A stretch of 41,982 bases of DNA from Candidatus Cloacimonas sp. (lineage in GTDB: Bacteria; Cloacimonadota; Cloacimonadia; Cloacimonadales; Cloacimonadaceae), in assembly GCA_035403355.1 (NCBI GenBank), contig DAONFA010000020.1, positions 1-41,982 of the forward strand, in the 5' to 3' direction. Both the position numbers and the translations under genes were made by a program. The notes below the pieces were generated by a model, which was given only the letters and a program-made list of their open reading frames with translations, searched no databases and was not told where the DNA came from. Below, one piece after another: positions 26,353 through 33,787 of the stretch; within the stretch, counting starts at the first letter, position 1; each line of letters opens with the position of its first letter.

Positions 26353-26796
26353 TTACCAGTTTTGCAGCCAATTATTCGTATTGGGGTTTAAATAGGCGCC
26401 TTGAATAATACTAAATTGAATTTGTATATTATCTCTCGGAGTATAGCGCATTGAAAATTCGGGAATAACACGACTGTAATTAGCATCGTTAAGATTAAAT
26501 TTACTGCTGGTATTAAAACCGCCGTAGTTAACAAAATTCAAATCCAGATTCATTTCCAGCTTAGGATTGAAAGTATATTTCAGGTGATTAGTATATAGCG
26601 AAAGGTAATAGCCATCACCTACGGAACTTGTGCCTGCTTGAAAACCAAGCGAATGGTCAATCGTAAGCTTATCCATATTAAGCAGCGAAGAGCCGTTATT
26701 AGTATAGGGACTTAAGTTTGGACGCGGAAATTCAATTTGAGCTGTAAGCGGTATTAAAACGGCTAACAGCATAGTAATCAGCACTACCTGTTTCAT
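26353..26796 (-). CDS. Small secreted, probably outer-membrane, protein of unknown function
   Basis: The 147-residue product has a clear signal peptide (VVLITMLLAVLIPLTAQ) and then alternating polar and aromatic stretches (YYLSLYTNHLKYTF, FSMRYTPRDNIQIQFSI) that suggest a few amphipathic beta strands. I do not recognise a family. The ribosome site AAGGAG is strong. Its stop lies just before the ribosome site of the prepilin peptidase gene, so the two are probably translated together. Confidence 0.7.
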   Translation of the reverse strand: MKQVVLITMLLAVLIPLTAQIEFPRPNLSPYTNNGSSLLNMDKLTIDHSLGFQAGTSSVGDGYYLSLYTNHLKYTFNPKLEMNLDLNFVNYGGFNTSSKFNLNDANYSRVIPEFSMRYTPRDNIQIQFSIIQGAYLNPNTNNWLQNW

Positions 26797-26857
26797 TTAA
26801 TCTCCTTCGGGAAAGTATCAGGATTCACTAATAATATAAGCAAGATATATACCGATG

Positions 26858-28072
26858 TCAAACATAAATTGATTTAACCAGTTCGCCCAAGCGTTTAATT
26901 CCTGTTTCAATTTGAGAAAAACTGGAATAGCTGTAATTAAGACGCATGCAATTGAATTTTTCCTGACCTTCGGGATAGAATTTGCTACCCGGGATGAAGG
27001 TTACCAAGTGGTCTTTGGCTTTATAGAAAAGAGTATCGGCATTAATATCTTCAGGCAACCACAACCAAAGGAAAATTCCTCCGTCGGGTTTTGTCCATTG
27101 CACATAAACCGGCATCTCTCGGGAAAGACATTCCAGCATTTTATCCAGATAGGGGCTGTAAAACCGGCACAGGTTTTGAATATGCGGTTCCATATAGCCC
27201 TTTGCCAAAAATTCGGCAACTACGCGTTCAGAAATACAATCGGGACTTATAGTAACTTTTTGCTGCCAGGAAACCATTTTAGTAATCAATTCCGGAGCTC
27301 CGATGGCGTAAGCAACACGAATACCGGGACCCAATATTTTGGAAAAGGAAACAATTTCAGTTACCAGATAGGGATTATTTAATTCTGTTTGAGCAATCCG
27401 TAATAATGTGGGCTGTTCTTCTCCCCTGAACCGCAACCGGGAATAAGGATTATCTTCCATAATGAGAATACCTTCCGCCTCGCAGAATTGAAGCAATTCA
27501 CGCCTGCGTTTGTAACTCATAGTAATTCCGGTGGGATTTTGAAAATCGGGAATCGTATAGATGAATTTAATCACTTTATTTGCATCCCGAAGCCGTTTCA
27601 CTTTCTCTGCCAAGCGGTTTAAATCTATTCCTTCATTATCCATAGAAATGCTGTGAACTTCGGCTCCTACAGCTTCCAAAGCAACAATGGAACCCAAAAA
27701 ACTGGGTGCTTCACAAATAACTACATCCCCTTCATTTATTAAGGAACGACTCATATAGTAGATAGCGTTAGTGGCTCCTACCGTAATCATCATATTAGCC
27801 ATATTCAACTTAGGATAATTTTCCCATTTCAGGATTTCCTCTTTCAATTGTTCATCACCTTCGCTGTTTCCATATTGCAGAACATCTCTTCCCTGTTGAG
27901 AAACTATTTCCTGATATAATTTGCTTAAGGTTTCCAAGGGAAAAGTTGCCGGAGAAGGAAAACCTCCCGCAAAAGATATTAAATCGGGAACATTTTTAGT
28001 GGTAGCTACCAATTCCCTAATCAGTGATGATTTCATCGTTTTTGTTGTCTCCGAAAAGTAATTCGTAATCAT
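26858..28072 (-). CDS. PLP-dependent class I/II aminotransferase (2-aminoadipate/aromatic type)
   Basis: The 404-residue fold-type I aminotransferase resembles the LysN/ARO8 and MocR-domain group: ISFAGGFPSPATFP near the N-terminus, LQYGNSEGDEQLKEEI, the PLP-stacking region TVGATNAIYY, DFQNPTGITMS, and the Schiff-base lysine Lys245 in SFSKILGPGIRVAY. No DNA-binding domain is fused. It probably transaminates 2-aminoadipate, branched or aromatic amino acids; the substrate is not shown by sequence. A ribosome site (AAGGA) precedes the ATG. It may be expressed with asnS upstream, across a gap of about 100 bases. Confidence 0.88.
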   Translation of the reverse strand: MITNYFSETTKTMKSSLIRELVATTKNVPDLISFAGGFPSPATFPLETLSKLYQEIVSQQGRDVLQYGNSEGDEQLKEEILKWENYPKLNMANMMITVGATNAIYYMSRSLINEGDVVICEAPSFLGSIVALEAVGAEVHSISMDNEGIDLNRLAEKVKRLRDANKVIKFIYTIPDFQNPTGITMSYKRRRELLQFCEAEGILIMEDNPYSRLRFRGEEQPTLLRIAQTELNNPYLVTEIVSFSKILGPGIRVAYAIGAPELITKMVSWQQKVTISPDCISERVVAEFLAKGYMEPHIQNLCRFYSPYLDKMLECLSREMPVYVQWTKPDGGIFLWLWLPEDINADTLFYKAKDHLVTFIPGSKFYPEGQEKFNCMRLNYSYSSFSQIETGIKRLGELVKSIYV

Positions 28073-28174
28073 TCTTCTATCCTTATTGTTATATTTTTAT
28101 CATAAACAGAACCGGAAAAAAGGCAAGAACTGCTTTCTGCTGATACACGGCTGCTATAAAAAATTCTGATATGC

Positions 28175-29470
28175 TTAGGGATATATTCTATAAATCATTC
28201 TCGGGAAAGGAATTGTTTCCCTGATATGAGATGCTCCGCTCAGCCAGGTAACGAGTCGTTCCAAACCAATTCCAAAACCGCTGTGAGGGACAGAGCCATA
28301 TTTACGCAAATCCAAAAACCACTGATAATCTTCTATCGGCATCTTTTCCGCTTGCATTCTGGAAAGTAAAAGCTCGTAATTATCCTCACGCTGACTTCCC
28401 CCAATCAATTCTCCAAAACCTTCCGGAGCTATTAAATCATCCCCTAAAACCAAATCGGGATTTAAGGGATCGCGTTTCATATAAAATGCTTTAATTTCTT
28501 GAGGCCAGCGTTCTACAAAAACAGGAACTGCAGAATCCTCTGTTAACAAAACCTCATCCTGAGCGCCTAAATCTTTACTATGAGTTATATCACTGCCTTT
28601 TTGGCGTAATAATTCTACTGCCTCATAATGAGTCATCCGTTTAAAAGGAGCATCGGCTAATTTCAATGCTTCCGTGTTTCGTTCCAGAATTTGCAGTTCC
28701 TGAGCACAATTAGCAAGAACGGTTCGGATAACATAACGAATAAGGTCTTCCTGAATTTGCATATTCTCTTCGTGCTCCACAAAAGCTGCTTCAGCATCCA
28801 TCATCCAAAACTCGGTTAAATGTTTACGGGTTTTGGAACGCTCAGCTCTAAATACAGGACCAAAATCATAAACCCTGCCAAAACTCATAATTCCTGTTTC
28901 CAGATATAGCTGACCCGATTGGGAAAGATATGCTTTGCCTTCGTCAAAATATTCCAGCTCAAAGAGGGTTGTTGTTCCTTCACACGCATTGGGTGTAAGA
29001 ATAGGCGAATCAAAACGGATGAAATTATGCTCGTTCAAATAGTTGCAAATAGCATAATAGACGGTATGCCGAATGCGTAAAACAGCCCATTGCTTTTGAG
29101 AACGAATCCAAAGATGCCTGTTGGATAGTAAAAAATCGGGTCCGTGTTCTTTCTTACCTAGAGGATATTCATCCGCAATTTGAATGGGCTCAATTTGCGT
29201 AACCTGCAGTTCAAAAACTCCTTCCTGTTTGGGATGGGGTTTAGGTATCCCGCAAATGATTACGGAGGACTCCAGGGTAAGATGTTTTGCTGTCTCAAAT
29301 GCCTCTTCACCCAAATCCGGTTGAAAAGCAACTGTTTGAACTTCTCCTGTTCCATCCCTTAAAATGATGAACAGTAGTTTTCCGCTATGCCGAATATTAC
29401 GCACCCAGCCCTTAAGGCAAACTTCCTGTCCTATATACTTTTCTATATCTTTAATGAATACATCCTGCAT
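28175..29470 (-). CDS. asnS: Asparaginyl-tRNA synthetase
   Basis: AsnRS charges tRNA-Asn in the cytoplasm. The 431-residue class IIb synthetase has an OB-fold anticodon-binding domain (about 1-105; VCLKGWVRNIRHSGKLLFIILRDG), then the catalytic domain with SPILTPNACEG, FGRVYDFGPVFRAE, HLTEFWMMDAE and the motif 3 region HSGFGIGLERLVTW. PNACEG and WMMDAE support AsnRS over AspRS. Having a dedicated AsnRS suggests tRNA-Asn need not be made by transamidation here. It follows the oxidoreductase gene by 16 bases, with an AGGAA ribosome site. Confidence 0.95.
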   Translation of the reverse strand: MQDVFIKDIEKYIGQEVCLKGWVRNIRHSGKLLFIILRDGTGEVQTVAFQPDLGEEAFETAKHLTLESSVIICGIPKPHPKQEGVFELQVTQIEPIQIADEYPLGKKEHGPDFLLSNRHLWIRSQKQWAVLRIRHTVYYAICNYLNEHNFIRFDSPILTPNACEGTTTLFELEYFDEGKAYLSQSGQLYLETGIMSFGRVYDFGPVFRAERSKTRKHLTEFWMMDAEAAFVEHEENMQIQEDLIRYVIRTVLANCAQELQILERNTEALKLADAPFKRMTHYEAVELLRQKGSDITHSKDLGAQDEVLLTEDSAVPVFVERWPQEIKAFYMKRDPLNPDLVLGDDLIAPEGFGELIGGSQREDNYELLLSRMQAEKMPIEDYQWFLDLRKYGSVPHSGFGIGLERLVTWLSGASHIRETIPFPRMIYRIYP

Positions 29471-29486
29471 AATCTTTTTTCCTGTA

Positions 29487-30479
29487 TTATAAGTTTATTT
29501 TGGAATTTTGGGTTTGAATTTGGTTTATAATCATAGTAGCTATTTCCAAAGCTCTGGTTCCTGCTTCTCCATCTACAATCGGCTTTTTGTGGTTTTGCAC
29601 ACAGTCAATAAAGGACTCCAGTTCCAAAGTTAAGGCATCCTTACCCAACTCGCTAACATCATAGTTTTGAATATCCACCAGCTGTTCGGACTTAATATTA
29701 TTTGCCCCTTCCAAAATCTGATACATAACTGTCTTGATGTCGGCTCTCCGTTTAATAACCTGCACCTGCTTGGTTAAAAAATCCATTTTCATATAAGCAT
29801 CTTGCTGGAAAAATCTTAAAATTCGTTCCTGCTTAAGCGAAACCCGAGATGAAGTTACATTGGCAACAGCGCCATTGGCAAATTCCATACGCGCATTGGC
29901 AATATCTATGGTAGGAGTAAAAATTCCCACTCCGCTGGCTTTTATATCAGTAACGGGACTATGCACAAAGCTTAATATCAGGTCTATATCGTGAATCATT
30001 AAATCCAGCACTACCGGAACATCCGTTCCTCGTGGCTGAAAAGTGGAAATCCGTTGGGACTCTATAAACATTGGTTCATTAATTTCATCTTCAATTTTCA
30101 GAATAACAGGATTGAACCTTTCTATATGCCCCACTTGAATTATAAGGTCTTTTGCCGCAGCCAGTTGAAGAAGCTCCCTGGCTTGTATCAATTCACTGGT
30201 AATCGGTTTTTCTATAAAAATATGCTTTCCCGCAAGTAAGGCCGCCTTAGCCAGTTCATAATGAGCGGTAGTCGTTGCCGCAATATCTATTGCCTCGCAG
30301 GCAGAAAGCAAATCTGTGTAACTCTCAAAGACCTTCGTATTCTGCTGCGCCGCAATTTCCCGGGCACGAACTACATTCCGATCATAGACCCCAACCAATT
30401 CCGCTGCAGTAATGTCTTGAAACTTTTGGGTATGATACAAACCTAAATGGCCAACACCCGCTACTCCAATTTTAACCAT
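29487..30479 (-). CDS. Gfo/Idh/MocA-family NAD(P)-dependent sugar oxidoreductase
   Basis: The 330-residue protein has an N-terminal Rossmann fold (VKIGVAGVGHLGLYHTQKF), the family motif EKPIT, and the C-terminal Gfo/Idh/MocA substrate domain (MIHDIDLILSFV). The stretch LIIQVGHIERFNPVI resembles proteins annotated as UDP-GlcNAc 3-dehydrogenase (GnnA), which supply 3-amino sugars for lipid A, but this sub-assignment is weak. The ATG overlaps the stop of the upstream threonine-dehydrogenase-like gene by one base, and asnS follows closely, giving a three-gene operon. Confidence 0.85.
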   Translation of the reverse strand: MVKIGVAGVGHLGLYHTQKFQDITAAELVGVYDRNVVRAREIAAQQNTKVFESYTDLLSACEAIDIAATTTAHYELAKAALLAGKHIFIEKPITSELIQARELLQLAAAKDLIIQVGHIERFNPVILKIEDEINEPMFIESQRISTFQPRGTDVPVVLDLMIHDIDLILSFVHSPVTDIKASGVGIFTPTIDIANARMEFANGAVANVTSSRVSLKQERILRFFQQDAYMKMDFLTKQVQVIKRRADIKTVMYQILEGANNIKSEQLVDIQNYDVSELGKDALTLELESFIDCVQNHKKPIVDGEAGTRALEIATMIINQIQTQNSKINL

Positions 30480-31429
30480 TACTTAAGTTTCCGGGATAAA
30501 ACCTTCAGCATATCTATGGTCATTGCAGGAAGGTCATAAACAGGTTTCCAACCCCATTCTTCCATTGCTGCTGTTTGATTCATATAATTAGGCCAGCTTT
30601 CGGCAATTGCCTGCTTAACAGGGTCAATTTGATAATCCATAGTAAATTCGGGGATGTGTTTTCTTATTTCGGCAGCAATTATTTCGGGCTCAATACTCAT
30701 TGCCGTAACATTAAAACAATTGCGGTGTTTTAACTTCCCGGGGTCTGCTTCCATAAGCTCCACACAGGCACGTAAGGCATCCGGCATATACATCATATCT
30801 AAATAAGTACCAGGTTTCAAATAACAAGTATAATGTTTATTTTTAATGGCTTCATAATAAATCTCAACCGCATAATCCGTTGTGCCACCTCCAGGAAGAG
30901 TTACATTGGAAATAATGCCCGGATAACGAACCCCCCGCGCATCTACCCCATATTTTAAGAAATAATAGTCACTCCAAAGCTCAGCAGCAACTTTTGAGAT
31001 GCCATAAATGGTGGTAGGACGCATAATTGTATCCTGCGGAGTATTATCCAAAGGCGTAGAAGGACCAAAAGCACCAATAGATGAAGGTGTAAAAACAGCG
31101 CCCTGAACTTCTCTCATTACTTCCAGGGAATTTATCAAACTGCCCATATTGATGTTCCAAGCCATTACGGGATTGGCTTCACCTTTGGCGGAAAGAACAG
31201 CTACCAGATTGATAATAGTATCAATTCCGTATTTTTTAACTACCTCAAACATCTTGTCCGCTTCCATAGCATCCATATTTTCACAGGGACCGCCTTCCCG
31301 AATTTCCGGTATTAAAGGTGTGCTGCGATAAGCAGCTACAACTGCATTTGAACCATAAAGCTTACGCAAATAAGGAACAAGTTCCGAACCAATTTGCCCT
31401 GCGGCTCCAATAACCAGAATGTTTTTCAT
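30479..31429 (-). CDS. tdh: L-threonine 3-dehydrogenase, SDR (epimerase-like) type
   Basis: The 316-residue extended short-chain dehydrogenase has the NAD-binding glycine motif GAAGQIGSELVPYL at the N-terminus and the catalytic YGISK (Tyr-x3-Lys). Segments such as VYDLPAMTID at the C-terminus and LPGGGTTDYAVEIYY match the UDP-galactose-epimerase-like threonine dehydrogenases of Bacteroidetes-type bacteria. The reaction oxidises threonine to 2-amino-3-ketobutyrate, feeding glycine and acetyl-CoA, which fits an amino-acid fermenter. It is the first gene of an operon with the oxidoreductase and asnS. The partner ligase (kbl) is not in view. Confidence 0.88.
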   Translation of the reverse strand: MKNILVIGAAGQIGSELVPYLRKLYGSNAVVAAYRSTPLIPEIREGGPCENMDAMEADKMFEVVKKYGIDTIINLVAVLSAKGEANPVMAWNINMGSLINSLEVMREVQGAVFTPSSIGAFGPSTPLDNTPQDTIMRPTTIYGISKVAAELWSDYYFLKYGVDARGVRYPGIISNVTLPGGGTTDYAVEIYYEAIKNKHYTCYLKPGTYLDMMYMPDALRACVELMEADPGKLKHRNCFNVTAMSIEPEIIAAEIRKHIPEFTMDYQIDPVKQAIAESWPNYMNQTAAMEEWGWKPVYDLPAMTIDMLKVLSRKLK

Positions 31430-32136
31430 TGTCTAACTCCGTTATTTTATTACTTTCTTTTATAACCTTGTTTTTTTTCTGCCCCGCTCTGTCAATTGTT
31501 TTATTCGGGGATTTCAGGACAAGGATTTTAGAAACGAGGATTTAAGGATTTCAGGATTTAGAGGATAAATTTGCAGAGGGCGGAGAGCAGAGAGCAGAGA
31601 GAAAAAAATAATAGGTATGGGATGAACAGGATTAACATAGCAGAGGGCTTAGAGCAGAGGGCTGAGAAAAAAAATAGTAGGTCTGGGATGAACAGGATTA
31701 ACATAGCAGAGGGCTTAGAGCAGAGGGCTGAGAAAAAAAATAATAGGTCTGGGATGAACAGGATTAACATAGCAGAGGGCTTAGAGCAGAGGGCGGAGTG
31801 AAAAAAATAATAGGTCTGGGATGAACAGGATTAAAAGGGATTAAAGGGATTTATAAACTTGTATTTGCTATCATAACTAATATGAAAATCCAAGTTCACC
31901 GTTCACCGTTCACTTTTCACCGTTCACTTTTCTCCGTTCACTTTTCACCGTTCACCATTCACCCTTAACCGTTCACTGTTCACTGTTCATTCTCAATTTT
32001 CAATTCTCAATTTAATCTCTTTTTCTCTTTTTCTCTTTGTAAAAAAAACCTATTTCGCTATCTCTCTCTTTCCATCTCGCCATCTCGCTATCTCGCCTAA
32101 TTCATTTTCTACCCGTTTCCTCTTTTTCCCTCTTTC
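31430..32136. repeat. Composite word-array element A
   Basis: This 0.7-kb gene-free stretch is almost wholly repetitive. In order it holds AGGATTT words (31508-31560), AGCAGAGGGC words within three 66-bp tandem units (31561-31820), the AACAGGATTAAAAGGGATT tract (31824-31852), a conserved core (31853-31893) whose hairpin TTCCATA-ACTAA-TATGGAA has decayed to CATA/TATG here, and a GTTCACC/GTTCACT array (31894-31989). A CTCAATTT, then TTTCTCT and poly-A tract (31990-32049) and CTATCTCGCCATCTCGC words (32052-32098) complete it. The CTCGC end lies about 40 bases from the ygeW stop. Confidence 0.85.
31621..31820. repeat. 66-bp tandem repeat, three units
   Basis: GATGAACAGG recurs at 31621, 31687, 31753 and 31820, so units are 66, 66 and 67 bases. 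Each unit contains GATGAACAGGATTAACATAG, two AGCAGAGGGC-type words, a poly-A run and TAGGTCTGG. The 66-base period is a multiple of three, so repeated peptides appear on both strands. These are judged non-coding. Confidence 0.9.
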
Positions 32137-33315
32137 TTAAACACCTCTATGTTCCAAAAATCTCCTCAGCTTTTCCGCCGGGTTATTCACTTTGCTCATA
32201 AAAATCATTGCTGCAATTACAAAGGGCTTATACCCTGCTTCCTGGTAGGTGTGCAAACGATATTTTTCAAACACGGTTTTTGCCACTTCCCCATTTTCAC
32301 AACTTACATCACTGATATCTGCCGGCAAACAGTGTTCGTATAGAGCATTTCCGTTTTTGGTAAGTTTCATCATCTCTTCATCACATTCCCAATCAATAAA
32401 CTTTTCATTTTGAGCTAAACAATGCAATTCAAGTTCTTTCAAACCCTGTTTATCCCCTGCTTTAAGTAGTTTGGTTCTTTGTTGCATCACAACCATCGGT
32501 GCCCAACTTTTTGGATAAACGATATCTGCATCGTGAAATGCTTCTTCCATCAATGAGGTCTTACTAAATGAACCTCCGCTCTCTTTGGCAAAAGCAGAGG
32601 CAGTTTGCAAGGTCTCCGGCAGTAAATCATAGCCCTCGGGATGAGCCAGAACAACATTCATCCCGAAACGGGTCATCAGATTTATTACGCCCTGGGGCAC
32701 AGAAAGCGGTTTTCCATAAGAAGGAGAATAAGCCCAGCTCATAGCTATTTTTTTGCCTTTCAAATTTTCCCATCCACCAAAATAATCCTGCAGTTTCAAA
32801 AGGTCGGAAAGAACTTGCGTAGGATGGTCTAAATCGCATTGTAAATTTACAACAGTAGGTCTTTGCGCTAAAATTCCTTCACGATAACCTTCGGTAACAG
32901 CATTGGCAACTTCTAACATATAGGTGTGCCCTTCTCCGGGATACATATCATCCCGAATGCCTATTACTTCCGTTAAAAAAGAAATCATATTTGCCGTTTC
33001 CCGCACCGTTTCCCCATGCGCAATTTGGCTTTTTACTTCGTCCAGTTCGGACAAAGCCAAGCCCAAACTATTTACTGCCGAAGCAAAACTGAAACGGGTA
33101 CGAGTGCTGTTATCTCTGAAAATAGATATTGCTAAACCATAATCAAAAATCCGCCAGGGTTTTTTCTGCCAATGCAGGCATTGCAGTATTTCCGCTGTAA
33201 GCATCACAGCTTTCAGTGTGTCTAAACTGTTTTCCCAGGTTAAAAGGAAATCCTTACCCTGCAAGTCAGGTCTTAAGGTTTCCAGTTCACTAAGCAGTGT
33301 ATTAATCTTGTCCAT
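32137..33315 (-). CDS. ygeW: YgeW-type knotted carbamoyltransferase
   Basis: The 392-residue protein is a member of the transcarbamylase family of the YgeW type. The carbamoyl-phosphate motif appears as FRDNSTRTRFSFASA, with SQIAHGETVRETANM, the DLDHPTQVLSDLL segment (HPTQ), and the C-terminal HCLPA (EHCLPADI). Length and insertions match YgeW rather than ornithine or aspartate carbamoyltransferase. In purine and urate degradation clusters it is thought to act on a ureido intermediate, passing a carbamoyl group to phosphate. No carbamate kinase is seen here. The ATG overlaps the 2Fe-2S gene by 14 bases, with AGAGG as ribosome site. It is the last gene of the cluster. Confidence 0.92.
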   Translation of the reverse strand: MDKINTLLSELETLRPDLQGKDFLLTWENSLDTLKAVMLTAEILQCLHWQKKPWRIFDYGLAISIFRDNSTRTRFSFASAVNSLGLALSELDEVKSQIAHGETVRETANMISFLTEVIGIRDDMYPGEGHTYMLEVANAVTEGYREGILAQRPTVVNLQCDLDHPTQVLSDLLKLQDYFGGWENLKGKKIAMSWAYSPSYGKPLSVPQGVINLMTRFGMNVVLAHPEGYDLLPETLQTASAFAKESGGSFSKTSLMEEAFHDADIVYPKSWAPMVVMQQRTKLLKAGDKQGLKELELHCLAQNEKFIDWECDEEMMKLTKNGNALYEHCLPADISDVSCENGEVAKTVFEKYRLHTYQEAGYKPFVIAAMIFMSKVNNPAEKLRRFLEHRGV

Positions 33316-33787
33316 AATATACCTCTATTTTCATTCGCTGTGCAGCAAGTAGGATAGCATCAATAATCTGCTGGTAACCGGTACACCGGCAGATATTTCC
33401 TTTAATCGCTTCTCTGGCTTCTTCTCTTGAGGGCTGTTTATTTTCCAGCAAAAAAGCATAAGCCGTTAATACCATTCCCGGAGTGCAAAATCCGCATTGA
33501 ATAGCCCCGGCATCAATAAATGCCTGTTGAACAGGATGCAAAGTTCCATCGGAAGAAGCAAGACCCTCAATCGTTAAGACCTCTTTATTTACAATATCTT
33601 TCAGTTTCAACAAGCAGGAACGCTTAGGTTTATTATTTACCAGTACAGTGCAGCTTCCACAACTGCCTATATCACAGCCGATTTTGGTTCCGGTTAAACC
33701 CAGATTTTCTCTTAAGTAGGTAGGAAGTTTCAGTTCCGCAAGTTCATCGGAAATAGCATATTCGGTATTATTTACGATTATTTTCAT
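33302..33787 (-). CDS. xdhC: Molybdenum hydroxylase 2Fe-2S subunit (XdhC type)
   Basis: The 161-residue protein transfers electrons from the molybdenum site of a xanthine-dehydrogenase-type enzyme. The plant-ferredoxin-like first cluster motif is CDIGSCGSCTVLVNNKPKRSC, and the second domain has QCGFCTPGM and NICRCTGY. All eight cluster cysteines expected for the family appear present. The start overlaps the stop of the large-subunit gene (ATGA), and its end overlaps ygeW. The usual FAD-binding medium subunit is not encoded beside it. Confidence 0.93.
   Translation of the reverse strand: MKIIVNNTEYAISDELAELKLPTYLRENLGLTGTKIGCDIGSCGSCTVLVNNKPKRSCLLKLKDIVNKEVLTIEGLASSDGTLHPVQQAFIDAGAIQCGFCTPGMVLTAYAFLLENKQPSREEAREAIKGNICRCTGYQQIIDAILLAAQRMKIEVYYGQD

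Noticed and set aside
31558..31801. Open frames on both strands encoding a peptide repeated every 22 residues
   Set aside because: The 66-bp tandem repeat is a multiple of three, so any frame gives a repeated peptide. There is no ribosome site, and the same DNA words occur in non-coding copies elsewhere.
31894..31989. GTTCACC array as a CRISPR
   Set aside because: The words are short, uneven and directly adjacent, with no unique spacers of constant length and no cas genes nearby.
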